64,000 bases of DNA from Dracaena cambodiana (GCA_036321105.1 JAYEPQ010000018.1:30841742-30905741), one strand, 5' to 3'. Counted from the stretch's first letter, positions 12,301 through 24,152 are shown. Notes: a model not told the origin generated them from the sequence alone. Program-made: numbers and translations.

Positions 12301-15300
12301 AACGTAACAGTAAAAGGTTAGTTCTTTGGACTCACTAAACCACACTAATTCCTAAATATAAAAAAAAAGAATCTTGATCACGTGAATGAAATTATTATCT
12401 TGTATAAATCCACGAATAATTATTTTCTGCAATTTACTTGTTATTATTGATATTGATTTACTTCTTATTATTCTTACTACTAACACGATTAATTAGAAAG
12501 ATTAAATGGTGTCACTATATAATGCTACACATACATGATTAAAAAATAGAATCTTAGCTAGCACAAAACGAATATGATTTAAATATGAAAGATGCCATTT
12601 TGAACATTCTCTTGATTGATGTATAAAAAAAAAGTTATTTAAATATAATGGTTATTAAAGTAAGAAACTTGTTAACCAGTTATTGATTGATTCTAAGTCG
12701 GTGACCGAGTGATTAAATCAATACTCGAGATAAAGATTAAAAACAATGCAGAATAGTAATCTAAACATTGAATATTGCTAGAACAATGTTATTGTATACT
12801 AACACTAAGATAATATTGAATGGCATAGAAAATGATATTGGTATTGAAATCATAGTGAAAAATGAATGAATAGTTTAGTAACATGGGGTTTTAGGGAAAA
12901 ACTGAAAGATGGAAATGAAAGAATGAATGAATGGGCTATATATAATATAATCCCACTTTCAATTCTTATACTCTAGCGTCCGAGAGTGAATACACAATTA
13001 CAACATCAATCATGTCACTTCCCAAATCTACTAGTAGGAAGGGGGAATGACATTCTCTTATAATAGTTAGCAATATTGAACAACTAACTTATCGGTCTAT
13101 GGAAAGAAAAGGACCGTCTTTGAACATTAAATAAAGGAATTCGCCTAACTCACTAGGCCTTCGGAACAAACTTTCTTTTTAGGCTAAAGACGATCTTGCT
13201 CATTCTATTCATTATTGAATCTTCCTACTTCACAGAGTGCGTATCTTTATATTGGGTGTTCTTCTATCATGCAACCCAATGGCTTATCTACGACCTGTGG
13301 CACAAGCCGGCAGAAAGAAACATCACCCCTGCTTGCATAATCATACCAATTATTTACAGAAAGGCTACTGAAAGTGGACCAAAATATCCTATTGATTTAA
13401 AAGATGCCATGTCCACGTTTAATACATACAGTGACTTATGTAAGAGCGGTAAGAACTAGAAGAAGACTCCTCTCCTCCTATTCACTATTGTTTTAGGGCC
13501 TAAATCTTGCATATTTCATCTGTCACTGTTAAGTTGCGTAACTGAAATATTGGTACTACTGTGAGATATAGGGTGGTTCATGGACCACCGACTGATTACT
13601 ATTTGCCTACTGGCAGTTTCAGGTTTAGCTCCAGATGTACTGGGTCATGTTCTCAGGTATAAAAGGGAAGCATTCGAAATATCAATGTTTTCATTTGTTA
13701 GTTAGGATTATTATATAACAACTAGGGTGGTTATCATTATTATACTTGATTAAATGATTGACACCTGATTAATATTGAATTTAATATTTTATGGATTCTA
13801 TTATGTAAAATTATATATATAGTCAGTTAGTCACAAACTGACAACAGTGGACAAGCATGCCCAGACCTTGGGGTGTACCCAAGTTGACTTGGGGTCTATG
13901 TACTTTGAGGAGCAGGCAAAAGCCTCGCAGTAAATCAAAATTATCTTGTTTCTTTTATTAGTTTCATTGTGTTACTGTTATTCTTTCCACTGTATCCAAA
14001 CTTTGTTTTGATTAATGAAAAGTTGAATTCTTATTAAATTTTATTGTTTGTATTATTCGGTTGTTGTGACATGTAATAATTGTGGTAAAAAGATTATTAT
14101 TGGTACTGTAACTTTTAGCATATTCTTGTGAATATATTGTCGACTACTTCGTATTCTAGATTGGGCTCGTTATATTTATAATAGGTAGTTTCTCTTGCAC
14201 AAGGTTCTATGTTCTATGAATATGAGAATGTTAACAATCCATAGATGAGACAAGAGTTTTGACCAAAAGGAAAATTGAAGAGGAAGTTGCAAGTTTCTTT
14301 GAGCTCTAAAACGTTAGTACTATTACATGATGATCAAAACTTTAAAAACTATAAGAGCATCTGTTTTATAACAAATACAAAATCTTATAGCCTTCTATAA
14401 CTGTTCTTCCAAGGAATAAGGAAATGAAGGTGTATTTTAGAGGCATTTCTCAGAATTGGAGACCTATTTATCACAATTCATCATGATATGATCAACAAAT
14501 GGAGATACATTCCATCATAAAATATAACTTATATCAATGAAATTATTGGTATTGGAATACGGAAATTGTAGATAGCTAGCTTATCCATACCGTTTGCCCT
14601 TTCCGAACCCACCCAAGCATCCCTCCATTTTCTTTTGATGGGCATATCGAGTATTCCACAGCCAAGTCACTTAAATCAACTCCTAAAATGAATAACGAAA
14701 AATTAACTAGAGTTTGAAATGGTATCTTATCTACTCAATTATCATGATTCGTGAAACAATTTAACCATAAGGAGTTTCGAATAAGAATTAGGTGGAAGCT
14801 TGGGCATTCTAGACCAATTTAACCATAAGGAGTTTCGAATAAGAATTAGGTGGAAGCTTGGGTATTCTAGACCATCACAAGTGTGAAAAAAAGGAACTTT
14901 TCTCATGGCATCACATCACCCTAATTTTTCTCTAGTTATGAACAAGAAGAATTTTCTCACACGAGGTGTGTGTTATGATAGTTGTGACAATTTAATTTTA
15001 TAAATGGATTTTTTTGCACATTGACACACTACTATCAGGGAAGGTAATGGAAGCGTCAATGGGTCAATTTTTGGCCCCCTAAGACAATTTTTTTTATTTT
15101 AGTTTTCTGATTCAAAATTTTCCCCAGTACGGGTCAAAACTTGACCAGTAGAAGCGTCCACAATTATCATCCCTACTGACATTATTTATATGCTTTTGGA
15201 TTTAAAAGTACTAAATTTTCTGTATAGGCCTCGCCCACTGCATAATTATGTTAAAACACCTAAAAGTTAACTTAAAAATCAAAAAAGAAATCAAATTTCA

Positions 15301-15717
15301 AACCAAACCTTGTGAGATCTTTTGCTGCAACTCCACCAGAAGCTTAAGATCATCCTGCCCAACAAGCAAATGCTGCACAAGGATCTCCTTATCCCCTCCT
15401 CCACTCCTCCCAGAGCTAAAACAAACTGCACCCGAATTAAGAAATTAAACAGAACCCAACTGAAATCAACCAAAAAAATTCATGGGTTTTGGATGGGATG
15501 GCCAACCTTTGCCCTGGGGCCTTGGACTGCCCACCATGGGTGATGGTGATGGTGGTGAGGGGGAACGCTTGGGTAAAGGGGAAGCGGGTGTAGTTGAGAG
15601 GGGTGAGAATAGCAGCTTGGGGGGTGGAGATCTGAAGAAGGAGAAGGTGAGAGAGGAGAGGAGTGGGAGCCTCGGGTTGGAGAAAGGGAGAGATGGGAGA
15701 TTGGCTGCCCTCAGCAT
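3390..15717 (-). CDS. STR12: Rhodanese/PpiC domain protein, chloroplastic
   Basis: Eight exons on the minus strand: 15507-15717, 15309-15425, 14591-14682, 7536-7637, 7347-7457, 4826-4934, 3623-3673, 3390-3470. All introns are GT-AG and all phases agree apart from one extra base in exon 4. The model is about 290 residues, near the ~300 of the Arabidopsis protein. Exon 1 starts MLRAANLPSLPF and is Ser/Pro/Leu rich with no acidic residues, as in a plastid transit peptide. Exons 2-4 give a parvulin-type PpiC fold (VQHLLV, DLAVEYSICPSKENGGMLGW, SAPLNKVVRCKTKFGWHLLQ). Exons 5-8 give a rhodanese domain (QLIDVREPEE, ASLPGFKVLPL, then the active loop CHHGVRS with the catalytic Cys, ending GGIHAYS and DPSIPTY). 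Family knowledge predicts prolyl isomerase and sulfurtransferase-like roles in the chloroplast. Intron 3 is about 6.9 kb and full of repeats. The frameshift in exon 4 makes it uncertain whether this allele yields the full protein. Confidence 0.9.
4332..4468. repeat. Two-copy tandem repeat, ~69 bp
   Basis: CATGAAAATTACTAAAAAGA begins each of two nearly identical units inside intron 6 of STR12. Confidence 0.8.
5412..5562. mobile_element. MITE, GGGATGAGAATGGGC family
   Basis: About 150 bp with inverted ends GGGATGAGAATGGGC and GCCCATTCTCATCTC and a central palindrome around CAAAATTTTGAAT, inside intron 5 of STR12. Related copies lie at 15040-15172, 43684-43815 and 56193-56338. Confidence 0.65.
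7536..7637 (-). other. STR12: Exon 4 of STR12 with a 1-nt frameshift
   Basis: Read from the first acceptor (CAG before 7637), the exon gives VPEFEESCV and a TAG stop. One A fewer in the AAA run (7619-7621) would give VPEFEEAAFSAPLNK, the expected parvulin sequence. A second AG, 7 nt further in (GTGCCAG, ending at 7631), would give a 95-nt exon that is in frame with both neighbours but replaces VPEFEE with NLRK. The extra base could be a real mutation, an assembly indel, or tolerated by acceptor choice. Confidence 0.8.
8453..8504. repeat. Poly-C (26) then poly-A (21)
   Basis: A run of 26 C is separated by ATCCC from a run of 21 A, in intron 3 of STR12. The motif GGGCCAAATCCTT recurs three times just after it (about 8527, 8581 and 8685). 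Confidence 0.9.
10650..11050. repeat. Diverged tandem duplication, ~215 bp unit
   Basis: Positions 10650-10845 and 10865-11050 align with many substitutions. Both contain GAGATAATGCA, GGGCAT/GGGCAC, a TTCCATxCTTGA stretch and ATGACCTGATTC/GTGACCTGACTC. They lie in intron 3 of STR12. No coding content was recognised. Confidence 0.65.
13196..13950. other. Intronic stretch, nothing assigned
   Basis: An 87-codon open frame (13196-13459, plus strand) has no recognised motif. The rest of intron 3 (7638-14590) likewise shows only AT-rich repeat-like sequence and no other coding block I could identify. Confidence 0.3.
14759..14873. repeat. Two-copy 58-bp tandem repeat
   Basis: TTAACCATAAGGAGTTTCGA starts each unit. 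The copies differ at only one or two bases, so the duplication is recent. It lies in intron 2 of STR12, about 80 bp upstream (in gene direction) of exon 3. Confidence 0.85.
15040..15172. mobile_element. MITE, GGGATGAGAATGGGC family (diverged)
   Basis: Inverted ends GGGAAGGTAATGGAAGCG and AGCGTCCACAATTATCATCC, with the GGTCAATTTTTGG interior that is typical of the family copies at 5412 and 56193. It lies in intron 2 of STR12. Confidence 0.5.
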
Positions 15718-15794
15718 GGCTCTCTCTCTTGCCTCTCGGCTCTCTCTCTCTCTCTCGGTGGTGATAATAAATTTTCCAAATAAAAACAACTTTG

Positions 15795-15931
15795 GGGGGG
15801 GGGGGGGGGGGGGGGGACCAAATGTGCACCATATTTTGCTAGTGAGCACCATTTCCTCTATGCTGTAAATCACTTTACTATATATTATGTGGTGCTCACT
15901 AGTAAATTTCGGTGCGCATTTAGAATTTCCC
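15795..15931. mobile_element. hAT-like MITE in the STR12 5' region
   Basis: Its right end, GCATTTAGAATTTCCC, matches the MITE at 60098-60221. Inner inverted parts are TGCTAGTGAGCACCA and TGGTGCTCACTAGTA. Flanks CAACTTTG (15787-15794) and CAACTTGG (15932-15939) agree at 7 of 8 bases, a hAT-size target duplication. The left end has become a run of 23 G (15794-15816), probably expanded from the terminal GGG. It sits about 78 bp upstream of the STR12 start codon. Confidence 0.7.
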
Positions 15932-15946
15932 CAACTTGGTTTTAAG

Positions 15947-18639
15947 GGGAGTTTCTAAAGGGGCACAACATTTTTCCTAGTGAGCCCAATTAAAAATTTC
16001 GATTTTATTACAAGTTTGTCATTAACTTTTTTGGACTGAATTGCCCTTGTCTTCAACCTCTTTCTCTTCCTCTTCTCAAATCAAACTGCAATTCAGTGAA
16101 CCAAAAAAAAAAAAAAAAAAACCTAAATCCTACGACTATTCCATCAAATCTTTTTTCATATTAAATAATCTCACAAATTAAATTTCGAAAATTGAGTTTA
16201 TTAGATCTTTGCTTACTAAAAAATCCTAAAAATATTGCAAATTGATAAAAATTAATAACCCAAAAAAATTCATAGTCGGGACTGATAGTCCGTATAGCAG
16301 TATTTTGTCCGGACTGCCAGTCCGGACAACAGTCTGCTGTCCGGACTGGAAGTCCGGACAAATAAATTTTGTCCGGGTGTATACTCCGAACAGGAGGTAA
16401 GTAGTATGTTTTTGTCTTATTATCCACAAAGTTGTTGTTGTATAGTGGTTTGTGGTTGTTGTGACAAAAGTATACCGCTATAAATTTTTCTTCTTATTAG
16501 ACCGCCACTATGATATCTAATCACATTTTACTTTATTTTATTTTTTCTAAAATAAATGAAATTTTCTCCCAACTAAACAGAATTTATTCAATTTAGTTTC
16601 TATTTCTATTCGATTCGGTTTTTTCAAAATTGATAAATATTGTTATAAAGTATCAAAATATCAGTTAACATTGTCAAAATATCATAAAGTATGACAAAAA
16701 ATACGGTCACTCATCTTCTTGAAAGTCAGTTAATATTGTTTTCGAGTTTCTTACAATATCCATAAAGATACATGATAGTTGAACATTAAATTTACGGGCT
16801 CTAATAAAAATTTAGAGATATCATTGCACCTAGAATCTAAACTAATCACTGTTTCTGTGTCTTCCTTGAGAGTTGATGTTGATGTGTGGTTCAAGTCGTT
16901 CTCGTTGTATCGGGTGCATCAAGAGTGGCATGTTCCTCTACTTGTTACTTTGGTTGTGCCTCTGGTTGAGTGCAACCAGTTTGCACGGCTTTAATCTTTG
17001 CAAGTTTGAGCGAGACCGGTCGTTTGAGATTGCTAGGTTGCTAGAGATAGGCCATGACTTCATCTATATTCTGAAGTTGTGCTCTAACTTCTTCCATGTG
17101 CATGCGAGGTTGTTGATGGTGTAAAATTATTTTAACCACTCCGACATTTATTCTGCTAATACAAAATAAAATTCATATTAGTAAACACATTATTCTTTAC
17201 AATTAAACCACTAACATAATAATCACGCTAGACAAACTGAATTGCAAATTGACAATATACATATGTAAACACGACTGTGAAATTAGAGTTTCACTAATCT
17301 AAACATGACAGTTAAAATAATATTATAACAATCAAGACACTGCAGTATCAGACTTTAAAAAATACATGAACTCAAAAAAAAGTAGACCAAGATTGGAACT
17401 TAGATTATATAATTTTGTTTTTCTGTATTTTGTGTTTCTTGTTCTATGTGTAATACTCTAACTAATGAAATTTTTAAAAAATACATATTATAAATAAACC
17501 AAGGTTTTAAATATCAGTCATTACTGATATGCATCACGAACATTGTATCAAATTATGATACAATATAAACCCTATAATATCAATATTAATATTTACAATG
17601 TGACATCCCCAATACTAAGTCTCCTTCCAGTCCCCCTTCAACATCAGTCCAAAGTCCGAAAAAGAAAAACTTGAAATGTAGTACTAATATTAATATAAAA
17701 TAAAATCCTAACACAACCATGAACATGAGTAAGTGGCATGCTTGAATTTTAATTCACTCCTCTTGAACAAATCCCTACTTCAGTAACCGATAATAGGCAT
17801 CGTATTCAATCTTACATTCAATAAATAAGATGTCCATATCTAATCAGAGCTTACGAACCCAAATATAACCATAAATTTTAACAAAAAATAGAATTAGCAA
17901 GCTACCTTATTGTTTACATTGGCGCCTTTTAGCCTCTGTGTGTAGATGAATCGTCCGGGAAAGACAATATATTAAATTAACTAATAAAATTTAATATTAA
18001 TGTCCATGATTATAAAAATAACTAAATTTCACATATTTTACAACTAGGATTACAATATTAATTTTTCTTAATAATTATAATCTAAATATTAAAAAAAATT
18101 AATAAAAAAATGCTACAACCAAATTTGTTACCTCTTCCCCTCTACCTCCTTTCCAACTCAACAAAATCACCAAACTCTAATATTGAAGAGTTGTTTGATT
18201 CAAAGATAAAAAAAATCTAAATTTAAAAAAATATTACTAAATTAGCAAATCTCACCTAGCAATGGCGAGAAGGCAGCGACGCCTGAAGAACTGCGGTGGC
18301 AACGACCAGAGGTCGGCGACGGCGGGTAGCGGCGTCCGGTCTGCGGCAACGGCGGCGGCGTCCGATCGACAGCGGCGGCGGCGACGGCTCTAGGAACGGG
18401 AGAGAGAGGGAGATGGGAGAGAAGAGGGAAATGGGAGAGTTAGGGTTTGGGTTTTCTTTTGAGTTTAGGGGTTAGAGAGGAAAACAGGAGAGAAGAGGGG
18501 GATGATAAATAGGGGGAAGGGTATTTTTGGAATTTCTAGTGTGCTCACTAGAAAATTCCTCCTTTCAGTAAACTCTATATGGGCTCACTAGGAAATCTGA
18601 CCTCACTAAGAAAAATGCTGTGCTCCTTTGGAAGCTCCC
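15947..18639. mobile_element. Non-autonomous hAT-like element A, 2.7 kb
   Basis: An exact 8-bp duplication GTTTTAAG flanks it at 15939-15946 and 18640-18647. The ends are imperfect inverted repeats, GGGAGTTTCTAAAGGGGCAC and (reverse complement of the right end) GGGAGCTTCCAAAGGAGCAC. Subterminal CTAGTGAGCCC motifs recur on both sides. No transposase was recognised. Interior features are a CCGGACTG palindrome cluster near 16276-16395, a small minus-strand stretch with coiled-coil-like residues near 16860-17120, and a GC-rich ATG frame of 44 codons at ~18261, rich in Arg and Ala and unlike its surroundings. The 8-bp duplication points to the hAT superfamily. Confidence 0.8.
16276..16395. repeat. 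TCCGGAC palindromic cluster in hAT-like element A
   Basis: Units such as GTCCGGACTGCCAGTCCGGAC (split here as GTCCGGACTG and CAGTCCGGAC) recur within 120 bp in alternating orientation. Confidence 0.75.
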
Positions 18640-18651
18640 GTTTTAAGGGGA

Positions 18652-20348
18652 GGGTAATTTTAAATGCCCCCCCATCTTTTTTTTTCCCTTAGTGAAGCCG
18701 ATAGTTAGAGAAAAAGGGATTTTTACATATTAATCCCTTAATTATTAAAAATTGAATATTGACCCTTCAAAACTTTATATTTTGATATTAGTCTCGCAAA
18801 ATATTTAAGTAATACAATTTTAGTTTTTTTCGTTATCAATTCCGTCAAAATAAATGGTGCTCTTATTTTTTTCATTTTTATATGTTAATAAATTAACCTA
18901 AATATCCTTAGTTTAAACCTTCAACCTATCCTTCCACCTTCTCATTTTCAATCACCATGGATTCTCTCTTAGCAAACTATATATATGTTTTTTCTATCAC
19001 CATGAATTCTTTCTTAGCAAACTATGTTTTTTCTGACGACGATGAAGGTCAAAAAGAAGAAGTGAAGGATCCCAAACCCTCATTTTCTATCAATCTTCCT
19101 CCTCCAAAATCAAAACCTCGCTATTCTTAACTCGATCTTTTGCCTTCCAAAACCCTAACTCCATCATCATCATAACCATCATTGCCATCAACTTCAATAA
19201 TCTCTTCTTCTCTCTTCTTTTTGCTGCCTCCCTCTAAATCCCAACTCCCCAATTTCCAAATTGACCCAAATCCATTGATCAAAGCTAAGGAATCGAGTAA
19301 AAAAAAAAAGGCTATCTTCGCCTCTCTCCCCCGCTCAAATCCCAGCAACCCTCAAATCCTAACTAAGAAGAGAGGAAGAGAGCAAGAGAGGAGGATGGAG
19401 AGGGGAGTTGAGGCCGTCCTTCCTTTCACTCGATCAGTGCAAGGCTATTGAGGTTGTCCTTCCTCCGAGGTCTGCATCACAGCTTTTGATATGGATTGAT
19501 CAGTGAGGCCGTCCTTATTGCCATACTTCACAAGATGTGGGAGGTAGGTTTTGGATTTGGTGACAAACGAGGAAGCTAGGGTTTGAATTTGGTGAGAAGG
19601 ATTTAGGAAAATACAAGAAAAAAAGGAAGGAGAGATAAATTAAGGTTTTAGAGAGGAGAGGTTGTGAGTAGATAAAAATTAGCTATTAAATAAAAAACAC
19701 ATTGGAAGAGAGAGAGAGAGGTTGAGATGGAGAAGAGAAATCAACCAAGAAGGGAGGAAGAGAGGAGGATGGAGAGGGAAACCAAATAAGAAGAGAGGAG
19801 AAAAAAAAGAAATAGAGAAGAAGGAAGAGAAATAACTGACTTTTCTCTCTCTTTCCAGGGATATAACGGGTATAAAAGGAAAAAAATTAATTTGGCTAAC
19901 GGAAGTGACATAGGGGAACTAAAACGATATAACTTAAATATTTTGGGAGATTAAAATCAAAATAAGTTTTGCGAGATCGATATTTAATTTTTAATGAATT
20001 AAGGGATCGATATGTAAAAACCCTAAAGAATAAATAATTAAAAGTTTATCATAAGGTTAAAAAAATCCTCAGCCCCTTTTCTTAGTGAGCCCCGCTACCG
20101 CTGCTACTGCAACTGCCATCGCAAAGGCAGCTACTGCAGCAAGCCGTCATCGCTGCTGCTGTCGTTGCTGTTGCTGCCACCGCCACTACTGATGTTGGGG
20201 GAGGAGGGAAAGTAGAGGGCAATTCTGGAAAAAGAAAAAGAAAAAAAATGGGGCGTACTAAAAAAATGACTATATTTTAAATTCTTATGAGGCTCATTAA
20301 AAAATTGGAGTTCTCTAAGAAAAAGATTGGGCGCATTTAGAATCACCC
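18652..20348. mobile_element. Non-autonomous hAT-like element B, 1.7 kb
   Basis: Ends GGGTAATTTTAAATGC and (reverse complement of the right end) GGGTGATTCTAAATGC, with the subterminal CTTAGTGAAGCC motif near the left end. Flanks TTAAGGGGA on the left and TTAAGGGA on the right differ by one G. It begins only 5 bp beyond the target duplication of element A. It contains AG/CT-rich low-complexity DNA and no recognised protein. Confidence 0.6.
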
Positions 20349-20377
20349 TTAAGGGAAGAGTGTGACATATATATCAA

Positions 20378-20930
20378 GGGAATTTCTAAAGGAGCACACC
20401 ACTTGTCCCAGTGAGCAAACCCTGTATTTTTAAAAGAGAGTTCTTCCTAAAAGGGACACCAAAAATTTCCAAAAGTCCCTCCTCTTTGCTTCATATGACT
20501 CAAAACCTACTTCCTCTTTCCTTTCCATGATCCACGATACAAAAAATCCGTCGCATCTGCTTCCTGGCCTCTCTCTCCCTCGATTTAGTCTGCTACCACA
20601 TAGCCTGCAGCCGCAAACCCTCCCCTTTGACCTTGCAACTCCCTCTCCACAGTCCGATATGAAATAATACCGTCTGAAATATAATTCCGAATGAAGAATA
20701 ATATTGTTCGGAATCTAAACTTGGACGGAAAATAATACTGTTTGTGATCTAACTACGGATAAGAAATAACACTGTTCGGGATGTAATACCGGACAGTAAT
20801 GTTCTTTTGGTGGATGGAGGTTGAAAACAAGAGTAACATATTATGAAATTTTTAATAACAAACTTGTAATTTGAGGATCATAGTGAAATATGTTCACTAA
20901 GACCAGTGGTGTGCTCCTCTAGAAATTCAC
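20378..20930. mobile_element. hAT-like element D with 34-bp tandem array
   Basis: Ends GGGAATTTCTAAAGGAGCAC and (reverse complement of the right end) GTGAATTTCTAGAGGAGCAC. Flanks TATATCAA and TATATGAA agree at 7 of 8 bases. Inside, 20666-20800 holds about four ~34-bp units starting AATAATACCGTCTG, AATAATATTGTTCG, AATAATACTGTTTG and AAATAACACTGTTCG, each with a C/T-CCGGA-like core. Confidence 0.7.
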
Positions 20931-22308
20931 TATATGAAATAAGCCTGTAATTACAGATGCAGTAAGGGCTACAAGCGGGTCCGGGTCATGATTTTGATCC
21001 GACTCCAATTTTGCACACTCCGAATCGGATCCATGGGACGAATGGCCGGGATTGGCCAAAGTTAGACCCGTTATGATTCCCCCTGCATGAATCTTGTTGA
21101 AATTGATCCCATTTCAATCTAAACTACTACACTTGCATCTAATCTACTTAGTAAATTAATAAGTACATTCATTTTCATATCATCTCGATAAATACTTTAA
21201 AAATTATAATATTTTCGTTTTCATATCATCTCGAGAAATAAAATAGATATAATGATTATTATAAATTAATTGATCCTAATAACCTAAAAGATTTGTAGTT
21301 GCAAATATTATTGATACCTTGAGAAATATATGAGAATTAGCTTGAGAGTGGGCCTTATGGCTGGACTTGTACAGATTTTAGTAGATCCAATATTATTCTT
21401 TTTTTAGGCCTTTAGCCATTGGGCTGGGCTGGGCTGGGCTAAATGTTGTCACAAAAGGAGCACTTGCCGTATTATTAGAGGATGTAAACTAATGGAAGGA
21501 AAAAAAACAAAAAAAAAAAAAGTCTGAGAATATATAGAATAAGATTAATTTAATATAGCGTAACGTAATCCAATGCAAATCCGTATTCAAATCAAATCTA
21601 TATTCAAATATTATCAATATTCATGTATGGAAGAAGAAAACAAATATGCTTATAATAATACTAAACAAATACATACTACCTATAATTTTATTTAAACTAT
21701 GTCCATATTTGTCTACTGAACAAATTTGAGCAAGCTCTCAATTAGCCCTCAAGCTTATGTAGTTCATTATGATCAGAATATGACATTTAAGCGGTTATTT
21801 TCTATATTTTTTCAGACTAAAATATGCTTTTGGGCTAAACTCACTCACTTACGCACAAGAAATGACAATTTATGAAGATTTTCTTGCTTTTTTTTTTTTT
21901 TTTTTACAATAATTTAGGTTTTATTTTTGAATTATTAGGTGAAATTAGAATTAAAGATTTGAGAAAAACTTTAATTTATGTGAAATAATTGATAAATGAT
22001 AATATATGCATCTAATTAAAATTTTCAGATGGATCTTGGATATGTCAACTTCGAGGAAGAAGATGTGGAAGTACCTAAATATCTATTTTTTGATAATTAA
22101 TCACGGATTCGTCCCTAAAAAAAAAGTTAGTTCTTACTACGCTTAATTTGCTTCACGACCCTCTCTCACTCGTACATGTACTGATATCCTGTTAGGCTTC
22201 CTATTTCCATAAATGGAAGGAAAAATAAAAGTAAAATAAAAACTTGATATGCAGCTCACTTGGCTCATGCCTCAACAATTTAAATATGGATAAATTGATG
22301 TTGCTGTG
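20931..22308. other. No gene seen
   Basis: AT-rich repeat-like sequence. Around 20970-21080 there is a stretch with GGGTCCGGGTC and CGGATCC motifs typical of dispersed plant repeats. A 23-codon reading frame starting MDLGYVNFEEEDVEVPKY follows a TTTTCAG at ~22028 and could be a stray exon, but nothing around it supports a gene. Confidence 0.3.
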
Positions 22309-23474
22309 TGTAACGGTCCCTTATTTGGAAGGTTGGATAACTAAGTCGTTCGGCAATGCATTCATGAAAATACGCTAAGTTTTAATATAATATCAATCAT
22401 TACCACAATTAAATACATAATAATATTTTAATAGAAAATAGAACTTTTATTAAATGGAAAAATTTGGATTATAATGGATAATGACGGAAATAAGGATAGA
22501 GAAATAACTGTGGATAATAGATAAATTCAAATAGCGGAAGTAAACTAAAAATATAAGACTGAAAGAAAAGAACAACAGCATGCTGGTTTCAACTACTCCA
22601 TCAGAATTTCAATTAACTCCTCTGGATCTATCTCAAAAATTTTGGCATACACATCCAGATTAGTGTCTCCTCAACCCATGTGATATTATGATGTGATCCA
22701 ACAAATCTCCACGCCCATGATGTGCATAAAAATCAGTTGTATAACTTAACAGTATAGCCAAAATACAGTATTCATATCAATTAGTGTCTCTCTCAATTTA
22801 GTATTGTTTATAGTTAGTAAAATCGTGTCAAGTCTAATACAATACATTTTCAGTCAATATCCTGATTCAATTTAAGTTTAAGTGTAATTCAAGTTCATTA
22901 CAGTAAAATAATATTTTGGAAGGAATTTTCATTCAAACATGTTATTGGAATTTCATTACTAATTTAGAAATTTTCTTATTGTATATCATAATGACTTACA
23001 GCCAGGTAAGAGTAAGGAAATAGGAGATTTTCCATGCAAGTACGTTGCTTAATTAAATAACCCTTTTTTCTTTAAAACTATTTCCTAGACATCGTTACCA
23101 TACGACATTACAATTATCATCACCATTAATTAGTATTTCAATTTACTATTTTTTAGCCAATTTATAACATATGCTTAATTTGAAAAAAATTGTAAGATAA
23201 TCAAATTGTATGTGACATAATTATTAGAAATAAGAGATATGTTATTTAAATATTTCTTGCCGATGCAAATAATAATTTATGTCAAGACATAAATAAACAA
23301 TTATATAAAATGGAAACAAATTCATTCCTATCTAAAACGAATCGTGCGTGTAAAAGTGAGTTCGAGGAGGAGCTTATCTTGGACTGAAAATGCAGTCGCC
23401 AAATAACTCGACACTTAATTTTCTGATCAAAATCAAGATCTACATAACAAATTACTACATAAATATTAAAATAA
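22309..23474 (+). repeat. LTR-like repeat start, shared with window end
   Basis: The stretch from TGTAACGGTCCC to about 22520 resembles 63812-64000 (TGTAATGTCCC, then ATACGCTAA, ATATCAATTATT/ATATCAATCATT, and AATAGAACTTTTATT). A shared TG start suggests an LTR family. The right boundary was not resolved, and the gag-only element at 23475 begins within or just after it. Confidence 0.45.
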
Positions 23475-24152
23475 TGTTTCCTGCAGAAGTCACACTTTCT
23501 TTTATTGCCATGGATTTATAAAATTACAATAATTCTCCAAAATATAATAAAAAGAAATAAGAAAATAAATGAGAGGAGTTATATAATATCTCTCTTTTAC
23601 AAAAGTGTGGGTTTTTGACATGGTTATAGAGCATTGACCTTATACTCCGTTGACGATCTGATACCTAAATTGGTCTTGAACGTGAAGAATTGGTGGTGAA
23701 AACTTCTGGCCGGCGGTGTCTTGCTGCTAGTCGGCGTGCTCTCGCGTAGAAAATCAACTTAAACGTCTCCAAAAATCTCCCCAAAAAGATTGTTCCCAAG
23801 AGAGCTCCAAAAATTTCCCTCATGGTTCTTATTTATAGTTTTAGGAGTTTTGTTAGGAGATAAGAATGGCATCCCAGTTCAATTTAGTCTCTGAACTTGT
23901 ACTTGAATTTGAAATCTTCAATCTAAAGTAATTGGATATGATTGGATTCGAAATTCTGATAAAAATCAAAAGAGAACCCTTTTTGAAAACTGGATTAGCC
24001 CCGCGCATGCGAGGCTGTCATCCCTGCATGGGGCTATTAGCCTCGCGGGGGGCTATTAGCCCCGCACTGGTGAGGCTATCAGCCTTGCGTATGCGAGGCT
24101 ATTTCGCCCTGAGTAGCTTAGTTCATTTTGAAATCAAATTTTTCCTCCTACA
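23475..24152 (-). repeat. 3' LTR of gag-only element 1
   Basis: Starts TGTTTCCTGCAGAAG and ends TTTTCCTCCTACA on the plus strand, aligning along its length with 31353-32018. In the element's direction it starts TGTAGGAGGAAAA, preceded by a polypurine tract (AAAGTGGGTCT). Near 24000-24115 it carries GC-rich modules such as GCATGCGAGGCTGTC and AGCCCCGC. Confidence 0.85.

Noticed and set aside
13196..13459. 87-codon frame in intron 3
   Set aside because: No domain, no conserved motif and no splice or promoter context. It is probably chance or old transposon sequence.
15437..15873. Two minus-strand frames with poly-Pro near the STR12 start
   Set aside because: The Pro run is the poly-G tract upstream of the ATG. 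Only the part from 15717 (MLRAANL) to 15507 is exon 1, and the downstream part is intron 1.
18261..18395. GC-rich 44-codon Arg/Ala frame
   Set aside because: It lies inside hAT-like element A, has no recognisable family, and its GC-rich repeats explain the open frame. It is mentioned only as part of that element.
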